64,000 bases of DNA from JBAYDV01 sp041672845. GTDB taxonomy: Bacteria; Bacteroidota; Bacteroidia; Bacteroidales; UBA932. A program made the translations under genes and the position numbers. The stretch spans positions 248,001 to 312,000 of the forward strand of contig JBAYYV010000002.1 in assembly GCA_041672845.1 (NCBI GenBank), written 5' to 3'. Positions 60,926 through 64,000 of the stretch are shown here, piece by piece. The notes below the pieces were generated by a model. The model had not been told where the DNA came from, made no database searches, and was given only the letters and a program-made list of their open reading frames with translations. Within the stretch, counting starts at the first letter, position 1, and each line of letters starts with the position of its first letter.

Positions 60926-62509
60926 ATGACTAAGAAAAAATGGCAATTTCCCAATACATATATTATTATATTTTCTATAATAATTATTTGTGCAATAACG
61001 ACTTGGGTTGTCCCTGGCGGGCAATACATAAAAGATGATGTTACAGAAGTACAAACTTTTCATTCTATCGAATCGGTACCCCAAACTTGGCAGGTTTTTT
61101 CTTCATTATATAAAGGATTCGAAAAACAAGCTGGGATTATTATCTTCATTTTAATCATTGGTGGTAGTTTTTGGATAATAAATAATACTAAATCTGTCGA
61201 TGTCGGTATTTATTCTTTCTTAGATAAAACGAAAAAATTAGAAAAATATGCTGTTTTTAGAAAGATAGGAGTAAATAATTTAGTGATGATTAGTATTATG
61301 TGCTTATTTTCCTTATTTGGTGGTGTATTTGGTATGAGTGAAGAAAGTTTGGCATTTATTGTTATTATAGTGCCGTTAGCGATTTCGATGGGATATGATT
61401 CTATTACAGGGCTATGTCTTGTTTATTTAGCAGCTCATATAGGATTTGCAGGAGCTTTCTTAAATCCTTTTACCATAGGTATAGCTCAAGGGTTAGCTGG
61501 AATTCCTCTTTTTTCAGGAATAGAATATAGATTTGTCTGCTGGTTATTTTTAACGATAGTATTAGTAATATTTGTATTGATATATGCTGCAAGAGTTAAA
61601 AAGAATCCAAAATTTTCTATAATGTATGAGGCTGACTCATACTGGAGAGGTAAAATAAATGAAGATGTAGATACTGTAAAATATTATAAAAATAAATCTT
61701 CTATAATTTCTTTTATACTTATATCTATTATAATATTAATATTTACCATACTTTATAGTGTAGATACTAATATTCATTTTGGTAATTCTTATTACAGTGT
61801 AAGTTGGTTATTACCTATTATATTTCTTCTTTTCATTTTCTTTTCCATTAAAACTTTAAAAAAATCTGTACATTTTTTTATTATAAATTTATTAATGTTT
61901 GCCATTTTATATCTAATAATAGGTGTACTTTGTTTTCAATGGTATATTCCCGAAATATCTGGATTATTTTTGGCTTTAGGTATCAGTGTAGGAATATCTG
62001 CTGGGTATAATGGAAATAAGATAGCTAAGGAGTTTTTAGCTGGTGCCAAAGATATATTATCTGCAGCACTTATAGTGGGATTGGCGGCAGGTATAATTAT
62101 TATATTACAAGATGGTAAGATTATAGATAGTATCCTTCATTCAGTCGAATCTGGTATGGGTAATTCTAGCAAAATTTCATCCGTAGGTATAATGTATGGT
62201 ATTCAAACTCTTATTAATTTAGTTATCCCCTCAGCTACTGCTAAAGCTGCTATTACTATCCCTATTATGGCACCTTTTGCAGATTTAATAAATGTTTCTA
62301 GACAATCTACTGTAATGGCTTTCCAGTTTGGTGATGGTTTTACAAATATGATAACACCCACTTCTGGAGTATTAATAGCCGCATTAGGGTTAGCAAGAAT
62401 TCCATATGCTAAATGGGTAAAGTGGATATGGAAATATATATTAGTTTTAATAATAATAGGATTCCTATTATTAATTCCTACAGTTATTTATTCCTTACCT
62501 GGCTTTTAA
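60926..62509 (+). CDS. YfcC-family (ArcD-like) membrane transporter
   Basis: This 527-aa membrane protein has about 12 TM segments and belongs to the YfcC/ArcD-like ion-transporter families. It opens with WQFPNTYIIIFSIIIICAIT, followed by TWVVPGGQY (about 27-35). FSLFGGVFGMSEES lies near 130, and the C-terminal signature is IPSATAKAAITIPIMAPFAD-like, ending in FGDGFTNMITPTSGVLIAAL (about 472-491). Relatives move arginine/ornithine, other amino acids or short-chain acids. Its position across from ornithine aminotransferase suggests citrulline, arginine or ornithine as substrate, which is an inference. Confidence 0.88.
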   Translation: MTKKKWQFPNTYIIIFSIIIICAITTWVVPGGQYIKDDVTEVQTFHSIESVPQTWQVFSSLYKGFEKQAGIIIFILIIGGSFWIINNTKSVDVGIYSFLDKTKKLEKYAVFRKIGVNNLVMISIMCLFSLFGGVFGMSEESLAFIVIIVPLAISMGYDSITGLCLVYLAAHIGFAGAFLNPFTIGIAQGLAGIPLFSGIEYRFVCWLFLTIVLVIFVLIYAARVKKNPKFSIMYEADSYWRGKINEDVDTVKYYKNKSSIISFILISIIILIFTILYSVDTNIHFGNSYYSVSWLLPIIFLLFIFFSIKTLKKSVHFFIINLLMFAILYLIIGVLCFQWYIPEISGLFLALGISVGISAGYNGNKIAKEFLAGAKDILSAALIVGLAAGIIIILQDGKIIDSILHSVESGMGNSSKISSVGIMYGIQTLINLVIPSATAKAAITIPIMAPFADLINVSRQSTVMAFQFGDGFTNMITPTSGVLIAALGLARIPYAKWVKWIWKYILVLIIIGFLLLIPTVIYSLPGF

Positions 62510-62529
62510 TTCGTTTTGTTAAAATCTTG

Positions 62530-62559
62530 TTGGTAAATAGAAAAAAATGGTTAACTTTG
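62530..62559 (+). promoter_or_regulatory. Strong -33/-7 promoter of the str operon
   Basis: TTG (62530-62532) and TAACTTTG (62552-62559) are 19 bp apart, the canonical Bacteroidetes layout, and CAG follows the -7 box. A transcript from about 62563 would have a leader of roughly 48 nt before rpsL. Confidence 0.75.
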
Positions 62560-62610
62560 CAGCCCGTAATTTTTGCGGAAATAATATAAAGTTAAGATTA
62601 ATAACATTTT

Positions 62611-62994
62611 ATGCCAACAATTCAACAACTAGTTCGTAAAGGACGTGAGGTTATCAAAGAAAAGAGTAAATCTCGCGCGTTGGATGCATGTCCTCAGAAG
62701 AGGGGTGTTTGTGTAAGAGTTTACACTACCACACCTAAGAAGCCTAACTCAGCTATGCGTAAAGTAGCTCGTGTAAGACTTACTAATCAAAAAGAGGTTA
62801 ATGCATACATCCCAGGTGAAGGGCACAATCTCCAAGAGCATTCAATCGTGCTTGTTAGAGGTGGTCGTGTAAAAGACCTTCCTGGTGTACGTTACCATGT
62901 TCTTCGTGGAGCATTGGATACAGCTGGTGTAGAGGGCAGAACTCAAAGTCGTTCTCTATATGGAGCTAAAAGACCAAAATCCAAGAAGAAGTAA
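62611..62994 (+). CDS. rpsL: 30S ribosomal protein S12
   Basis: S12 sits at the decoding centre of the 30S subunit. The 127-aa product is complete, with PTIQQLVRKGREVIKEKSKS at the start, the TTTPKKPNSAMRKVARVRL region (about 39-57) and RGGRVKDLPGVRYHVLRGAL (about 85-104). The lysines at the positions equivalent to E. coli K42/K43 and K87/K88 are wild type, so no streptomycin-resistance change is seen. Codon choice (CGT for Arg, AAC for Asn) is more biased than in neighbouring genes, as expected for high expression. It is first in the str operon. Confidence 0.99.
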   Translation: MPTIQQLVRKGREVIKEKSKSRALDACPQKRGVCVRVYTTTPKKPNSAMRKVARVRLTNQKEVNAYIPGEGHNLQEHSIVLVRGGRVKDLPGVRYHVLRGALDTAGVEGRTQSRSLYGAKRPKSKKK

Positions 62995-63027
62995 GTCTAA
63001 TCAATTAATTTATTACAATTTCAAAAA

Positions 63028-63504
63028 ATGAGAAAATCAAAGCCTAAAAAGAGGATTCTACTTCCTGATCCTAAGTATCACGAGGTGTTAGTAACACAAT
63101 TCGTGAACAATCTTATGTTGCAGGGGAAGAAGAGTATCGCTTATTTAATTTTTTATGATGCCATTGATATGGTCGGCGAGAAGATGAAAGATTCTGACAA
63201 GGCTCCTCTCGATATTTGGAAGAAAGCACTTGAAAACATTACTCCTCAAGTAGAAGTAAAAAGCCGTAGAGTCGGTGGTGCTAATTTCCAGGTTCCGATG
63301 GAAGTTCGTCCAGACCGTAAAGTATCATTAGCATTAAAGAATATGGTACTCTTTGCACGTAAACGTTCTGGTCATTCCATGGCCGAAAAATTGTCTGCTG
63401 AAATAATAGCAGCTTATAATAATGAAGGTGCAGCATATAAGAGAAAAGAAGATATGCACCGTATGGCAGAAGCTAATAAAGCTTTTGCACATTTCCGTTT
63501 CTAG
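63028..63504 (+). CDS. rpsG: 30S ribosomal protein S7
   Basis: S7 nucleates assembly of the 30S head by binding the 3' domain of 16S rRNA. The 158-aa product has the family start MRKSKPKKRILLPDPKYHE. LVTQFVNNLMLQGKKSIAYL lies at about 21-40, and PQVEVKSRRVGGANFQVPME at about 93-112. RKEDMHRMAEANKAFAHFRF ends the protein. It lies 33 bp after rpsL and 9 bp before fusA. Confidence 0.99.
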   Translation: MRKSKPKKRILLPDPKYHEVLVTQFVNNLMLQGKKSIAYLIFYDAIDMVGEKMKDSDKAPLDIWKKALENITPQVEVKSRRVGGANFQVPMEVRPDRKVSLALKNMVLFARKRSGHSMAEKLSAEIIAAYNNEGAAYKRKEDMHRMAEANKAFAHFRF

Positions 63505-63513
63505 TTTAATATT

Positions 63514-64000
63514 ATGGCAAGAGATTTAAAATATACTAGAAATATAGGGATAATAGCCCATATTGATGCAGGTAAAACTACTACATCTGAAAGAATCTTA
63601 TATTATACAGGTAAAACTTATAAAATAGGTGAGGTTCACGATGGTGCTGCTACTATGGACTGGATGGCCCAGGAACAAGAAAGAGGTATTACTATTACCT
63701 CAGCTGCTACTACTGCTTTTTGGCATTATAATGATAAAAAGTATCAAATAAACCTTATAGATACACCAGGTCATGTCGATTTTACTGTAGAAGTAGAACG
63801 TTCATTACGTGTACTTGATGGAACCGTAGCCACATTTGATGCAGTAGGCCGTGTACAACCACAGTCTGAAACTGTTTGGCGTCAAGCTGATAAATATGGA
63901 GTCCCTAAGATAGCATATGTAAATAAGATGGACCGTGTAGGTGCGGATTTCTTAGCATGTGTTGAAGATATGAAGAAAAAGTTAGGAACTATCCCTGTAC
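63514..64000 (+). CDS. fusA: Elongation factor G, N-terminal part
   Basis: EF-G is the GTPase that drives ribosomal translocation. The ATG at 63514 opens a frame that runs to the window edge (162 codons). The G1 loop is IAHIDAGKTTTSERIL (about 14-29), the switch I region ERGITITSAATT (about 57-68), G3 LIDTPGHVDFTVEVERSL (about 80-97) and G4 YVNKMDRVGADF (about 136-147). Position after rpsG is the standard str operon. A second EF-G paralogue is common in Bacteroidetes, but this location fits the canonical copy. Confidence 0.98.
   Translation, partial: MARDLKYTRNIGIIAHIDAGKTTTSERILYYTGKTYKIGEVHDGAATMDWMAQEQERGITITSAATTAFWHYNDKKYQINLIDTPGHVDFTVEVERSLRVLDGTVATFDAVGRVQPQSETVWRQADKYGVPKIAYVNKMDRVGADFLACVEDMKKKLGTIPV

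Noticed and set aside
1..64000. CRISPR arrays, insertion sequences, prophage, restriction or toxin-antitoxin systems
   Set aside because: Every gene is accounted for by housekeeping or chromosomal families, and no spaced repeats, transposase motifs or terminal inverted repeats were seen.

Overview
The window is AT-rich (roughly 30% GC by eye), gene-dense bacterial chromosome from a member of the Bacteroidetes, most likely the order Bacteroidales. The evidence is the fused SecDF, the lineage-typical families DUF4271, DUF2723/GT117, GH3, DUF5106-thioredoxin and class III FBPase, the DUF4271-hemD-rnpA-yidD cluster, promoters of the TAnnTTTG (-7) type, and an almost complete lack of Shine-Dalgarno sequences. 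I cannot name the genus. I see no insertion sequence, prophage, CRISPR array, rRNA operon or transcription-factor gene. No gene-free stretch exceeds about 165 bp.

Layout. 1-12.2 kb: a cut-off PD40-like secreted protein, secDF, an orphan LuxE-like protein, a DUF2723 membrane glycosyltransferase, SUI1/YciH, then DUF4271-hemD-rnpA-yidD and a fused aminolipid-type acyltransferase. 12.2-20.2 kb: uvrC, a large metallopeptidase/propeller/barrel protein, a Na/Pi cotransporter, a thioredoxin-like lipoprotein, tRNA-Gln(UUG) and a tadA-like deaminase. 20.3-25.6 kb: groES-groEL behind a sigma-54-like promoter, then two paralogous S37-type peptidases flanking a phosphopantetheinyl transferase. 25.7-32 kb: tyrS-rbfA-FtsX permease, and convergently nrdJ-ispE. 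32-37.8 kb: the operon sufB-pnuC-sufC-sufD, divergent from a ThiL-like protein that has lost nearly all of its catalytic residues, and queH. 37.9-48.4 kb: dnaE, gpmI, rnr, GH3, recO, rdgB. 48.5-58.4 kb: an S41 protease, polyprenyl synthase-U32, rsgA-MATE-fbp-AspT/YidE-type transporter. 58.5-62.5 kb: a CtlX-type hydrolase, ornithine aminotransferase and a YfcC transporter, which together suggest citrulline/arginine to ornithine to glutamate semialdehyde catabolism. 62.6-64 kb: the start of the str operon (rpsL, rpsG, fusA cut at the edge).

Most of the window is housekeeping. The observations most worth a second look are: (i) the intact but catalytically stripped ThiL homologue at 36117-37172; (ii) several divergent gene pairs with back-to-back -7 boxes, three of them with exactly 12 bp between the boxes; (iii) a sigma-54-type promoter plus a palindrome in front of groESL; and (iv) small repeats that shape expression signals, namely a 16-bp tandem repeat supplying the ctpA -33 element and a 19/20-bp duplication creating the DUF4271 start region. 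I did not find a convincing new multi-gene defence or secretion system, and I do not claim one.
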